A stretch of 64,000 nucleotides of DNA. Origin: Archangium gephyra. GTDB lineage: Bacteria > Myxococcota > Myxococcia > Myxococcales > Myxococcaceae. The translations under genes and the position numbers were made by a program. Where the stretch lies: assembly GCA_003243425.1 (NCBI GenBank), contig QFQP01000005.1:124001-188000 (forward strand). The letters are read 5' to 3'. The notes under the pieces are model-generated. The model was not told the origin of the DNA, made no database searches, and saw nothing but the letters and a program-made list of their open reading frames with translations. This document shows, piece by piece, positions 25,063 through 33,820 of the stretch (its first letter is position 1; every line of letters begins with the position of its first letter).

Positions 25063-25617
25063 ATGGCGCCCGGCAGCAATTCGAAACTCATCTTCAGCAG
25101 CTCCGTTGAACCGCTGATCAAGATCTCCTGGGAGAAGTTGAAGCCGGAGACGAAGCAGCAACTCAACGCGCTGCGCATCGGGCCTCCGCACAAGACGGAG
25201 CCCGCATACCCGGAAGAGGTGTGGGCCAGGGCCGTGAAGATCATCGGTGGTGAGCTCTTTCCCGGCGTCGCTGCCGAAGAGCAGCACCGCTCGCTGGGCC
25301 GCGCGACGGTCGAGCAGTTCACCGAAGGCGTGCTCGGCAAGGCGATGTTCTCGGCGGCGCGGTTGTTCGGCACGCGCCGCACGCTGGAACGTCTGAGCCA
25401 CAACCTCCGCAGCGGCGCCAACTTCATCGAGACCAGGTTCACGGTGCTCGGCCCCGACTCGTACGAGCTGTGGCTCAACGACGTCAGCGACGTTCCCGGC
25501 TTCTACGCGGGCCTGCTGTCGGCGGGCTCCGGGAAGCTCGATGGCTGGCCCGACCGCATCGAGATCAAGCAGCGCGATGGGGTCGCGTGCCTGTACGCGA
25601 TGAACGTCGCACGCTGA
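25063..25617 (+). CDS. DUF2378 (TIGR02265) family protein
   Basis: This 184-residue protein belongs to the Myxococcales-specific paralogous family TIGR02265/DUF2378. Characteristic features are PAYPEEVWARAVKIIGGELFPGV, ERLSHNLRSGANFIETRF and YELWLNDVSDVPGFYAGLL. The biochemical role is unknown. Its presence is one of the strongest taxonomic markers here. It is followed 39 bp later by the cyclase-oxygenase fusion. Confidence 0.9.
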   Translation: MAPGSNSKLIFSSSVEPLIKISWEKLKPETKQQLNALRIGPPHKTEPAYPEEVWARAVKIIGGELFPGVAAEEQHRSLGRATVEQFTEGVLGKAMFSAARLFGTRRTLERLSHNLRSGANFIETRFTVLGPDSYELWLNDVSDVPGFYAGLLSAGSGKLDGWPDRIEIKQRDGVACLYAMNVAR

Positions 25618-25656
25618 CCCGCGCAGCATTCCGTTTCACATCAGGGGGAAGTCGAC

Positions 25657-28641
25657 ATGGCGGAGCCGAAGGCGGACGAGGTTCAACTCGCGATGGATCG
25701 CGCCCATCGCGTGCTGTGGAAGTCGCAGCGCGCTGACGGCTCGTGGGACGTCCCGGCAGACATCGGCACATGGGTGACGTCGCAGACGGTGGTGGTGCTC
25801 AAGCACCTCCAGCAGCTCGACGAAGAAGACACCAGGCAGGCCGCGAAGTGGCTCGAGGGCCAGCAGAAGACCGACGGCTCGTTCACCATTCAGCCCTTCG
25901 CGCGGCACGGCGACCTCGGGGCCACCGCGTGTGCATGGGCGGCGCTGTACCTGTGCGGGGCGCACGCCGCGGCCGAGAAGGCCAGGAGCTGGGTCGAGCT
26001 GCACGGTGGCGTGGCGCACGTCATCGAGAAGATGAGCGAGGGCGACTTCGCGGCGCTGTTCCTGGCGATGGCCGGGCTGCTCGACGCCGAGAAGCTGCCC
26101 TGCCCCAACACCACCGCGATGTGCCTGCCCGGCGCGATGGCGTTCATGGGCACGCGCTTCCACGCCGGCATCCTGATGGGCGCGATTCAGGCCGACATCA
26201 CCATTCAGTCGCTGCGTGGTGACTTCAAGGGCTTCATCGACGGCATCAAGGGCCGCACCGCGCTCGACCTGTTCCGCCAGTTCCAGAACGAAGAAGGCAG
26301 CGTCAACGGCGCGTCGTCCATCACCGCGATGGCGTTGCCGATGTTCAAGGCCATCGGCTCGCTCGAAGCCAAGACCATGATGGACCGCGCGTTGCGCTGG
26401 CTCGAGACGCAGAAGATTCGTGACGCCACCGGGCTGCACTTTCCCGGCTACGGCACCGACGTGTGGAGCACCGCGTTCGTCACCCGTTCGCTGCTCGCCG
26501 GAGGCGTGCCGGCGACCGACGAGGACCTGGGCCGCGCGCTCAAGTGGATGGCCGACGCGCAGTCGCTCACGCACCCGCAGCCGGAGCTGAACAACCGCAA
26601 ACCCAACGCGGTGCGCCTGGGCGGCTGGGGGTTTCAGAAGACCAATCACTCCATGCCGGACAACGACGACGCGGGCGTGGTGCTGAGCGCCATCGGCCCC
26701 GCGCTCGACGACCCGAAGCTCGACCCCACGTTGCGCAACCGGCTCTCGCAGACCGCGGAGCTCGCCAAGCGCTGGCTCTACGACATGCAGAACGACGACG
26801 GCGGTTGGTCGGCCTTCGTGTGGGAGCTGGGCTCGAAGCCGCCCGGGCCGGTGATGGAGAAGCAGGTGAAGGTCGACCTCGCCAACCAACTGGCGATGAT
26901 CCCGCTCGTCATCGACCCGCCTCCCTTCGTGCAGGACCCGGCGACCGAAGACGTGACGTCTCGCGTGCTGCACGGCCTCGCGCAGGTCGGCGAGAAGTAC
27001 AACGCGTCGCCCAACGTTCAGCGCGCGGTGGAGTTCCTGAAGAAGCAGCAGACCGCCAGCGGCGCGTGGTGGGGCCGTTGGGTGGTCAACTACCTGTCGG
27101 CGACTTCGTTCGTGCTGCTCGGCCTGCACGCGGTCGGTGTCGACATGAAGGCCGACTGGGTGCGCCGCGCGGTGAAGTGGGTGCTCTCGAAGCAGAACGC
27201 CGACGGCGGCTGGGGCGAGACGCCGGCCTCGTACAAGACCGAAGCCGAAGCGGGCATCGGCCCGACGATGCTGCCGCTCACCGGGCTGGTGGTGCAGGGG
27301 TTGATCAAGGCGGGCGAAGGCGACAACCCGCAGGTGAAGAAGGCGATTGCGCTGATCATCGCCAGCCAGCGCGCCGACGGTACGTGGCCCAACGGCGAGT
27401 ACCTGCACACCAACATTCCGCCCGACACCTTCTACCTGTACCCGTACGCGGCGTGGTTCTACCCGGCGGAGGCGCTCGGGCTGTACCTGCAGCACCTCGA
27501 GCACCCGTCGACCGCGGGCGACGAACGCCAACGGTGGAGCAACGAGTTCCTCGACGCGGCTCGCCATCGCATGGACCCGAAGGCCGACGACGTCATCAGG
27601 GCCATCTTCGCGCGCGGCGAAGCGAAGGAAGTGAACAAGCTGATGTCGAACATCTTCCGGACGGATCAACCGATTCCTCCGGAGCTGCCCGACGAAGCCG
27701 AGGCGTACTTCAAGGACACCGCGCTGCCGGCGTGGGCTGATCAACAACAGTTGGCAATCGCCCAGCGATTGTTCACGCGAACTGGATGGCAGGTGGCGAT
27801 GGGCCTGTTCTGCAGTTCGTTGCCGCAGGCGTATGCATCGGCACACGGCGCGTACGTCATCGTGCAGACGCAGGGCCTCACGCGGCACACCAAACAGCGC
27901 ATCTTCGAGACCGCGCAGTTCCTGTTCGACGTGCTCGACGAAGGCGCGCTCGAGAAGGACGGCCGCGGCATTCGTACCGCTCAGAAGGTGCGGCTGATGC
28001 ACGCGACGGTGCGGCACCTGCTGCTGCAACGCCCCGACCCGAAGTGGGACACCGCGCTTCGCGGTCTGCCCATCAATCAGGAAGATCTCGCGGGCACGTT
28101 GATGACGTTCTCGGTGGTGACGCTCGAGGCGCTGCGCACGCTGGGCATTGCGTACTCGGTCGAAGAAGCCAACGCGTGGCTGCACACGTGGAAGGTGGTG
28201 GGCACGCTGCTGGGCATCGAAGAGCAGCTGCTGCCGCGCGACATCCTCGACGGCCAGGAATTGATGGAGGCCATTCGCGATCGCCAGTGGGCCAACGCGC
28301 CCGAAGGCAAGACGCTCATTCAGCCGCTCGTGCAGATGATGCAGGACTACTTCCCCGGGCCGATCCTCGACGGCATTCCGAACTCGCTCATTCGCCTCCT
28401 CGCGGGCGACGTGTGCGCCGATTACCTGGGCCTGCCGCCAGCCGATTGGACGATGCACCTGGTGAAGGGCGGCACCGAGCTCGACGAGTGGATTCCGCAG
28501 TGGGTGGGCGCGGGCACGCCGAGCGAGCGCCTGTTCGCGTGGGTCTCGCACCAGTTCATGGAGGGCGTGGTGGCCGTCGAACGTGAAGGCAAGCAGGCGA
28601 AGTTCCGCATTCCGACGGCGCTGACCAAAACGGTGAAATGA
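25657..28641 (+). CDS. Class II terpene cyclase (squalene-hopene cyclase-like) fused to MpaB/Lcp-type oxygenase domain
   Basis: This is a 994-residue fusion. Residues 1 to about 640 form an alpha-barrel cyclase with QW-type repeats (ADGSWDV near 29, DDGGWSAF near 380, ADGGWGE near 514, ADGTWPN near 573). The protonation motif DNDD is at 335-338 (class II DXDD). Residues about 650-994 match the DUF2236 (MpaB/latex-clearing protein) fold, with QRIFETAQFLFDVLDE then KVRLMHATVRHLL. The residues R748, T752 and H782 keep the Arg-(3)-Thr-(29)-His spacing of the haem-ligand set known for Lcp from Streptomyces K30 (R164, T168, H198). The domains probably act in sequence: cyclise, then oxidise. A strong ribosome binding site (GGGGGAAG) precedes ATG 25657. 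The stop overlaps the next start (ATGA). Confidence 0.87.
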   Translation: MAEPKADEVQLAMDRAHRVLWKSQRADGSWDVPADIGTWVTSQTVVVLKHLQQLDEEDTRQAAKWLEGQQKTDGSFTIQPFARHGDLGATACAWAALYLCGAHAAAEKARSWVELHGGVAHVIEKMSEGDFAALFLAMAGLLDAEKLPCPNTTAMCLPGAMAFMGTRFHAGILMGAIQADITIQSLRGDFKGFIDGIKGRTALDLFRQFQNEEGSVNGASSITAMALPMFKAIGSLEAKTMMDRALRWLETQKIRDATGLHFPGYGTDVWSTAFVTRSLLAGGVPATDEDLGRALKWMADAQSLTHPQPELNNRKPNAVRLGGWGFQKTNHSMPDNDDAGVVLSAIGPALDDPKLDPTLRNRLSQTAELAKRWLYDMQNDDGGWSAFVWELGSKPPGPVMEKQVKVDLANQLAMIPLVIDPPPFVQDPATEDVTSRVLHGLAQVGEKYNASPNVQRAVEFLKKQQTASGAWWGRWVVNYLSATSFVLLGLHAVGVDMKADWVRRAVKWVLSKQNADGGWGETPASYKTEAEAGIGPTMLPLTGLVVQGLIKAGEGDNPQVKKAIALIIASQRADGTWPNGEYLHTNIPPDTFYLYPYAAWFYPAEALGLYLQHLEHPSTAGDERQRWSNEFLDAARHRMDPKADDVIRAIFARGEAKEVNKLMSNIFRTDQPIPPELPDEAEAYFKDTALPAWADQQQLAIAQRLFTRTGWQVAMGLFCSSLPQAYASAHGAYVIVQTQGLTRHTKQRIFETAQFLFDVLDEGALEKDGRGIRTAQKVRLMHATVRHLLLQRPDPKWDTALRGLPINQEDLAGTLMTFSVVTLEALRTLGIAYSVEEANAWLHTWKVVGTLLGIEEQLLPRDILDGQELMEAIRDRQWANAPEGKTLIQPLVQMMQDYFPGPILDGIPNSLIRLLAGDVCADYLGLPPADWTMHLVKGGTELDEWIPQWVGAGTPSERLFAWVSHQFMEGVVAVEREGKQAKFRIPTALTKTVK

Positions 28642-29128
28642 GCGCCGTCATCTCCATCACGCAGGGCGACCTGCTCGACGTCGACGCCGATGTGCTGGCG
28701 CTGAAGTTCGCGCAGGGCTTCCATTCCTCTGACGGGCTGGTGGCCAACCGGCTGCACGAGCGCGGCGTGAACAAGCGCACGCTCGAGGCGCTCGAGAACG
28801 AGGTGAAGCGCGTCGCCTCGCAGGGAGCGTGCGCGCGCGTGAGGTGCTCTTCGTGGGCACCGTGTCGCTGCGCAAGTTCGGTACCACGACGTGCGGCAGT
28901 TCGCGGCCCGCGCGGTGGAAGCGCTCGGCGAGCCGACGAAGACGCTCGCGGTCACGTTGCATGGCGCGAACTGCGGGCTCGACGAAGAAGAAGCGGTGCT
29001 GGCGCACGGTGCTGCTGGTGCGCGACGTGAACGAGCTGCAGTTCGACGTGAAGGCCCACCGCTGCATCGTCTATTCGAGCATCAAAGACCTCGAGGCGAA
29101 GCTGAAGGCCGAGCTGGCGACGCTGTAA
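28638..29128 (+). pseudogene. Frameshifted remnant of an unknown cytosolic protein
   Basis: Recognisable protein sequence switches between frames. Frame one opens at ATG 28638 (ISITQGDLLDVDADVLALKF, HERGVNKRTLEALENEVKRVAS), jumps near 28825 to a second frame (REVLFVGTVSLRKFG), near 28880 to a third (VRQFAARAVEALGEPTKTLA then HGANCGLDEEEA) and near 29010 back to the second (LLVRDVNELQFDV...ELATL). The first switch is a GC-repeat region, so single- or double-base errors fit. The pieces together look like one 150-residue domain with a strand-rich N-terminal half. I do not recognise the family. It overlaps the cyclase gene by 4 bp, so it was probably co-transcribed. Confidence 0.7.
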
Positions 29129-29179
29129 GCGTTCGGTTTCCCAGCGGAATTCGAAAGTCGGTCACAAAGAAGCGGGGCC

Positions 29180-29947
29180 ATGTCTCCAATGACCGAAATG
29201 AACGCGCTCGTCGAACAAGCCCTGCGTGGAGACCGGACGGCGCTCGATGCGCTCGTGCGCGCGGTGCAGGACGACATCTACGGGCTGGCGTTGCGCATGT
29301 TGTGGTCGCCGGCCGACGCCGCCGACGCGACGCAGGAGATCCTGGTGCAGATCATCACGCACCTGTCTTCGTTTCGCGGTGAGTCGTCGTTCCGCACGTG
29401 GTGCTTCCGCATCGCCTCGAACGCGTTGCTGCGCGCGAAGACGCGTCGTCAACCGGTGCTGGAGCACGTCGATGATCAGCCGGCGCCCACGCTGACCTCG
29501 CCCGAAGACAGGCTGCTCGCGCGCGAAGTGCGGCTGCAGTGTTCGCTGGGGTTGTTGCAGACGCTCGATGCAGAACACCGGCTCGCGTACGTGGTGGGTG
29601 AGGTGCTGGGGCTCTCGGGTGATGACGCAGCAGACGTCACGGGCGTGGCGCCGGCAACGTACCGAAAGCGGCTCTCACGTGCGCGTGAACGCATGCGCGA
29701 GTTCCTCACGTCCCACTGTGGCGTGGTGAACGAAGCAGCGAAGTGTCGGTGTGCGAAGCACGTTCGCAAGCTCGACGGCCGCGAGCGGGTGTTCACGAAG
29801 CACCTGCCGCGCGTGACGCCGTCGGTGCTGCAGCACGCGCAGCGGCTCGCCGCCACCCACGAGAGCACGGCGCTCTATCGAGACCTCCCCGACTTCGCCG
29901 CGCCGGAGACCCTGCGCGCGGCCCTCACTTCACTCCTCACGCCGTAA
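29180..29947 (+). CDS. ECF-type RNA polymerase sigma factor with Cys-rich C-terminal extension
   Basis: This 255-residue protein has sigma region 2 (about 10-75: DALVRAVQDDIYGLALRMLW, DATQEILVQIITHL, SSFRTWCFRIASNALL) and region 4 (about 125-175: VVGEVLGLSGDDAADVTGVA then TYRKRLSRARERMREFL). An 80-residue tail follows with CGVVNEAAKCRCAKHV, a possible metal-binding cluster seen in some myxobacterial ECF proteins and likely involved in sensing or autoinhibition. No anti-sigma gene is adjacent; DUF1304 follows 9 bp later. Two possible starts (29180, 29198) exist and the longer is given. Confidence 0.88.
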   Translation: MSPMTEMNALVEQALRGDRTALDALVRAVQDDIYGLALRMLWSPADAADATQEILVQIITHLSSFRGESSFRTWCFRIASNALLRAKTRRQPVLEHVDDQPAPTLTSPEDRLLAREVRLQCSLGLLQTLDAEHRLAYVVGEVLGLSGDDAADVTGVAPATYRKRLSRARERMREFLTSHCGVVNEAAKCRCAKHVRKLDGRERVFTKHLPRVTPSVLQHAQRLAATHESTALYRDLPDFAAPETLRAALTSLLTP

Positions 29948-29956
29948 GGACTCGTC

Positions 29957-30316
29957 ATGCACATCGCTGCCATCGTCGTCGCCGGGCTCGTCGCCGTTCT
30001 TCATCTCTACTTCCTGACGCTGGAGATGTTCCTCTGGCAGAAGCCGATCGGCCTCAAGACGTTCGGCAACACGCCCGAGAAGGCCGCGACGATGGCGGTG
30101 CTCGCGGGGAACCAGGGCCTCTACAACGGCTTCCTGTCGGCGGGTCTCATCTGGGGCATCGTGCACCCCGACGCGTCGTTCGGGCTGCAGCTGGTGCGCT
30201 TCTTCCTGGGCTGCGTCATCGTCGCCGGCGTGTACGGCGCGGCGACGGTCTCGAAGCGCATCCTCTTCGTGCAGGCCGTGCCGGCGCTCATCGGGCTCGG
30301 GCTCACGTTCCTCTGA
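29957..30316 (+). CDS. DUF1304 family membrane protein
   Basis: This 119-residue four-helix membrane protein contains the family phrases HLYFLTLEMFLWQKPIGLKTF and AGNQGLYNGFLSAGLIWG. DUF1304 proteins are of unknown function, although some are linked to stress or the cell envelope. It lies directly behind the ECF sigma factor gene, so it may be in the same transcript. Confidence 0.9.
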   Translation: MHIAAIVVAGLVAVLHLYFLTLEMFLWQKPIGLKTFGNTPEKAATMAVLAGNQGLYNGFLSAGLIWGIVHPDASFGLQLVRFFLGCVIVAGVYGAATVSKRILFVQAVPALIGLGLTFL

Positions 30317-30326
30317 GATGAGCTGA

Positions 30327-30698
30327 TCACTTCTCCTTGGCGCGCTTCACACCCTGCTCGAGCTCATCGACGGCGTTCTCCACGCCTTCCTTGAAGCTCG
30401 ACCACGCGCTGCCGCCCGCCTTGCCCAGCTCGTCCAACTTGCCGCTCGCCTTCTGGGCGCGTTGATCGAGATCTGCACCGGCCTCCGTCGCCTTCTGCTT
30501 CGCGTCGTTCTTCACGCCGCGGAGGTCGGCCTTCGCGGCGTCGATGCGCTGTTGCATACGCGCGACGAACTCGTCCTTCTTCTCGGTCGCGTAGCGCTTC
30601 GATGAATCGACCGTGGCCTTCGCGTCGCGTTTCACTTCCTCGGCGGTCTTCGACGATGGATCAGCCGAGAGCAGCATCAAGAGCGTGAGGGTGATCAT
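30327..30698 (-). CDS. Exported coiled-coil protein (apolipoprotein-like repeats)
   Basis: This is a 123-residue protein with a short signal peptide (MITLTLLMLLSA) followed by charged heptad-like repeats (EEVKRDAKATVDSSKRYATE, KADLRGVKNDAKQKATEAGA). It probably forms an amphipathic coiled coil in the periplasm. The function is unknown. The start overlaps the stop of the polymerase gene by 4 bp (ATGA), so the two may be co-translated despite unrelated content. It converges with DUF1304 near a TGATCA at 30324. Confidence 0.75.
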   Translation of the reverse strand: MITLTLLMLLSADPSSKTAEEVKRDAKATVDSSKRYATEKKDEFVARMQQRIDAAKADLRGVKNDAKQKATEAGADLDQRAQKASGKLDELGKAGGSAWSSFKEGVENAVDELEQGVKRAKEK

Positions 30699-33250
30699 GC
30701 CTGGTGGGTAACGACGGGCTCGAGGTCCGCCCAGTTGGGGCCGGCTTCCACGCCCACCACCAGCGGCACTTCGAAGTCGTACACCTTTCGCATCACGTCG
30801 GCGCAGAGCTTCGCGGCCTCAGCGAGTTCGTCTTTCGGAACCTCGAAGAGCACCTCGTCGAGGATCTGCATCACCGGCGTGGCCTTCATGCCGCGTTCGC
30901 GCAGCGCACGGTCGACGTCGAGCAGCGCCTTGCGACCGACGTCGGACACCGAGCCCTCGTGCGTGGCGCGACGCGCGAGCCGCTCTGCATACGAATGCAG
31001 CTGCGAATCGAGGGACTCCATTCCACCAATCGGCCATTTCCGGCCAGCGATGGTGGTGATGAAGCCCTGCTCCTTCGCGAGGCGCAGTTGCTCGTCTTGA
31101 AACTCGCGCACCTTCGCGTAGTGCGCGTCGAAGCGAGCCAGGTACGCCTTGGCTTCCGAAGCCGGCACCCCCAGCTGCAGCGCCAACGCACTCGCGCCCT
31201 GCCCCGCGAACGTCGCGAAGTTGATCACCTTGCCGCGCTGCCGTTCGACCAGCGTGACGTCTTCGGGCTTCTTCTGAAACACCGCCGCCGCGGTGATGCG
31301 GTGCATGTCGGAGCGCGACTTCAACGGCTCGACCAGCGCCGGGTCTTTCGTGAGGTTCGCGAGCACGTAGAGCCCCAACTGGCTGTAGTCGACCGACATC
31401 AACACCCAGCCGGGCTGCGCCACGAACGCACGCCGCACGCGGTTCATCTCGGGAGTCCGACCCGGCACGCGACCGAGGTCCGGGTTGGTGTTGATCAGAT
31501 GCCCCGAGAACGACCGCGCGACGTGGAAGCGCGAATGCACGCGCCCGTCGGTGTGGACGTACTCGCGCAGCGACACGAGCCACGAATCGCGCAGCCGGCG
31601 CAACGTTCGCCAACGCATCACCAGACTGACGATGGGGTGCGCGTGCTCGATGCGCTCGAGCGCTTCGTTGGCGGTGCTCCAGCCGGTGCGCGTGCGTGAG
31701 ACCACCGGCAACTTCAGCTCTTCGAACAGCACCTCGCCCAGCTGCTTGCTGGAGTTGATGTTGAAGGAATGCCCCGCGAGCGCGGTGATCTCCTTCTCCA
31801 GCTCCGCCTCCATCTCGGCAAACGCGGTCTTCGCGCGCTCGAGCTCTTCGACGTCGACGCCGAGCCCGTGAAGCTCCATGCGCACCAGCGTTTGCGAGAG
31901 CGCGAGGTATTCACCGAGCAGCCGTTGATCGACTTCGGGGAACAACTGCGTGGTGATCTGCGCAGAGGCCTGCGCCCGGAGCGCCGCGACTTCGGCGACA
32001 CGTTCAACCGGAAGCGCCGCCCACTGCTTGCGTGACTTCCCGGTGCCGAGCTCGCCGTCATCTTCGGGCAGCGCGCGGCTGAGCACGTGCCTGGCGACCG
32101 TGGTCAGGTCATGCGGCGCCCAGTTCGAGGGTTGCGTCAAATGCGACAGACACTCGGAGTCGGTGACGATGCCGCGCAGTTCGCGACCGAGCCGCGCGAC
32201 CGCCACACGGAGCGGAATGAGGTCGTGCCCCGACTTCTTCGCCTCCGCGTCTTCGAGCCACGTGAGCAGCGGCGCCCACGCTTCTGAATCGGCGGGCACG
32301 TAGAGCAACGCCGGCGCGCACAACGCGATGCCTCGAAGTGCCTGGAGCACCGGCGCCGGGTCCTCGAGCACGCCCTGAATCGTCACCGGCTGCGTGGCGT
32401 TGGCGAGGTGCGCGCTCAACGTCTGCGCGTCACGAACGAGCTGCACGTCGACCTTCGCCTCCGGCTCGGCCTGCAGCAGCTCACGGAAGTTGAGCTCGTC
32501 GTACAGCGCGTTCACCGCCTTCGGCTCTGGCGGCGACCACGTCAGTTCCGCGAGCGGCACCGGCAACGGAAGGTCGGTCTTGAGCATCGCCTGCGCGAGG
32601 ACCTTCGGGAGTTCTCCGCGGCCGGCGTCGAGCGCCTTCTGCACGCGGCCCTTGAGCTCGCCCAGCTTCTCGAGCGCGGTGGCGACGGTGCCGTACTCCG
32701 TGAGCAGCTCGCTGGCGCCCTTCGCGCCGATGCCGGCGATGCCGGGCAGCTGGTCTTCGTCGCCCACCAACGCGAGCCACTCACCGACCTGCCGTGGAGG
32801 AACGTTGAAGCGCTTCTCGACGATCTCCTCGGTGTAGCGAACGTCTTTGTTGGCGTCGAACCACCACGTGCGCTCGGTCACCAACTGCGCGAGGCGCTTG
32901 TCGACGCCGACCAGCAACACGTCACCGCCGGCGGCGCGCGCGTAGCTGGCGGCGAGCGAGAGTTCATCGTCGGTCTCGATGACCGTGAAGCCGAGCGTTC
33001 GACACAGCGTCGGCAGCGCGTCGAGCTGCGCGGTGAGCAGCTCGGGGTAGCCGCGCGTCTTCGCGTGCTTGTCGACCAACGCGACGGCGAAGTCGGGCGC
33101 CTTCATCGCCAGCGTTTTGCGCAGCGCACGGGCGACGGCGTAGAGGCCGTTGACCGGCTCACCATCTTTCGACTGGCGGTCCGTCGGCACGACCTGGAAA
33201 CCACGCGCGAGGAGATTCGAGGCCGCGGCGATGAGCGTTCGAGCCGTCAC
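30695..33250 (-). CDS. DNA polymerase I-like protein with degenerate active sites
   Basis: This 851-residue protein has the PolA layout: 5' nuclease-like domain (1-290), an inactive 3' exonuclease-like region (about 300-470) and the polymerase domain (480-851). Several catalytic positions are lost. The N-terminal LVDGSS metal motif reads LIAAAS. The polymerase motif A is SVDYSQLG (D621 kept, the usual following Glu is G626). Motif C is LDEVLFEV (the His before the Asp is Leu; D798 and E799 kept). The O-helix reads KVINFATFAGQG with the usual Tyr replaced by Ala. So polymerase activity is doubtful. A GTG (33250) or TTG (33256) start is possible. It overlaps the next gene by 4 bp. Confidence 0.88.
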   Translation of the reverse strand: MTARTLIAAASNLLARGFQVVPTDRQSKDGEPVNGLYAVARALRKTLAMKAPDFAVALVDKHAKTRGYPELLTAQLDALPTLCRTLGFTVIETDDELSLAASYARAAGGDVLLVGVDKRLAQLVTERTWWFDANKDVRYTEEIVEKRFNVPPRQVGEWLALVGDEDQLPGIAGIGAKGASELLTEYGTVATALEKLGELKGRVQKALDAGRGELPKVLAQAMLKTDLPLPVPLAELTWSPPEPKAVNALYDELNFRELLQAEPEAKVDVQLVRDAQTLSAHLANATQPVTIQGVLEDPAPVLQALRGIALCAPALLYVPADSEAWAPLLTWLEDAEAKKSGHDLIPLRVAVARLGRELRGIVTDSECLSHLTQPSNWAPHDLTTVARHVLSRALPEDDGELGTGKSRKQWAALPVERVAEVAALRAQASAQITTQLFPEVDQRLLGEYLALSQTLVRMELHGLGVDVEELERAKTAFAEMEAELEKEITALAGHSFNINSSKQLGEVLFEELKLPVVSRTRTGWSTANEALERIEHAHPIVSLVMRWRTLRRLRDSWLVSLREYVHTDGRVHSRFHVARSFSGHLINTNPDLGRVPGRTPEMNRVRRAFVAQPGWVLMSVDYSQLGLYVLANLTKDPALVEPLKSRSDMHRITAAAVFQKKPEDVTLVERQRGKVINFATFAGQGASALALQLGVPASEAKAYLARFDAHYAKVREFQDEQLRLAKEQGFITTIAGRKWPIGGMESLDSQLHSYAERLARRATHEGSVSDVGRKALLDVDRALRERGMKATPVMQILDEVLFEVPKDELAEAAKLCADVMRKVYDFEVPLVVGVEAGPNWADLEPVVTHQA

Positions 33251-33319
33251 GCGCAAGACCGTAAGTGCGTCACTCGCGAGGGAAAGTATTTTCCCGAACC
33301 GCGGCCAATCTCACGCGCA

Positions 33320-33820
33320 ATGCGCGACCCCAACGAGCGACCGTTCTCGACGGCGTGGACGATTCTGAGCCTCGTGCTCTTCCTCGCCATCGAGCTGCTC
33401 ATCGGCACGTGGCTCGGGCCGCTCATCGCGGGGAAGTACGTGTCACCGATGTTCCACTACCAGGTGCAGATGTTGATGCACCTGCTCGCGCTCTACTTCG
33501 GCGGGGTGGTGGTCGGCGTGGTGAGCCCCGGCCGTCGCTTGATGGAGCCCGCGGTCGGCGCGTTCCTCTCGGTGGTCATCACCTTCCTGATGTCGTTCTT
33601 CATGCCGACGTGGTTCCTGCACTTCAACGTGACCAAGGTGCTCGTCGGTGGTGGCATCGGCTTCGGGCTCGGGCTGCTGGGCGCGTGGCACGGCGAGAGG
33701 TGGATGGGGAACCTCCCGCCCGACGAGCTGAAGCAGACCACGCGCGGCCGGCTGCGTTCGGCGATGTGGCAGGACGAGCTGGACGGCCTGCCGCGGATCG
33801 ACCGCGACCGCGAGCGGTGA
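33320..33820 (+). CDS. Four-helix membrane protein of unknown function
   Basis: This 166-residue protein has about four transmembrane segments: TILSLVLFLAIELLIGTWL, MLMHLLALYFGGVVVGVVS, VGAFLSVVITFLMSFFMPTW and VLVGGGIGFGLGLLGAWHG. It ends in a charged cytosolic tail. No family is recognised. The start ATG at 33320 is 70 bp from the divergent polymerase start; a longer ORF upstream is an antisense shadow of that gene. The stop abuts the next gene's stop in a shared TGATCA (33818-33823). Confidence 0.75.
   Translation: MRDPNERPFSTAWTILSLVLFLAIELLIGTWLGPLIAGKYVSPMFHYQVQMLMHLLALYFGGVVVGVVSPGRRLMEPAVGAFLSVVITFLMSFFMPTWFLHFNVTKVLVGGGIGFGLGLLGAWHGERWMGNLPPDELKQTTRGRLRSAMWQDELDGLPRIDRDRER

Noticed and set aside
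25636..28551. 971-residue open frame antisense to the cyclase-oxygenase
   Set aside because: It is His/Arg-rich without domains and mirrors the codon structure of the real gene; long antisense frames are expected at this GC content.
32408..33319. Long N-terminal extension of the four-helix membrane protein
   Set aside because: It is antisense to the polymerase-like gene and Arg/Glu-rich; the ATG at 33320 gives a normal membrane protein.
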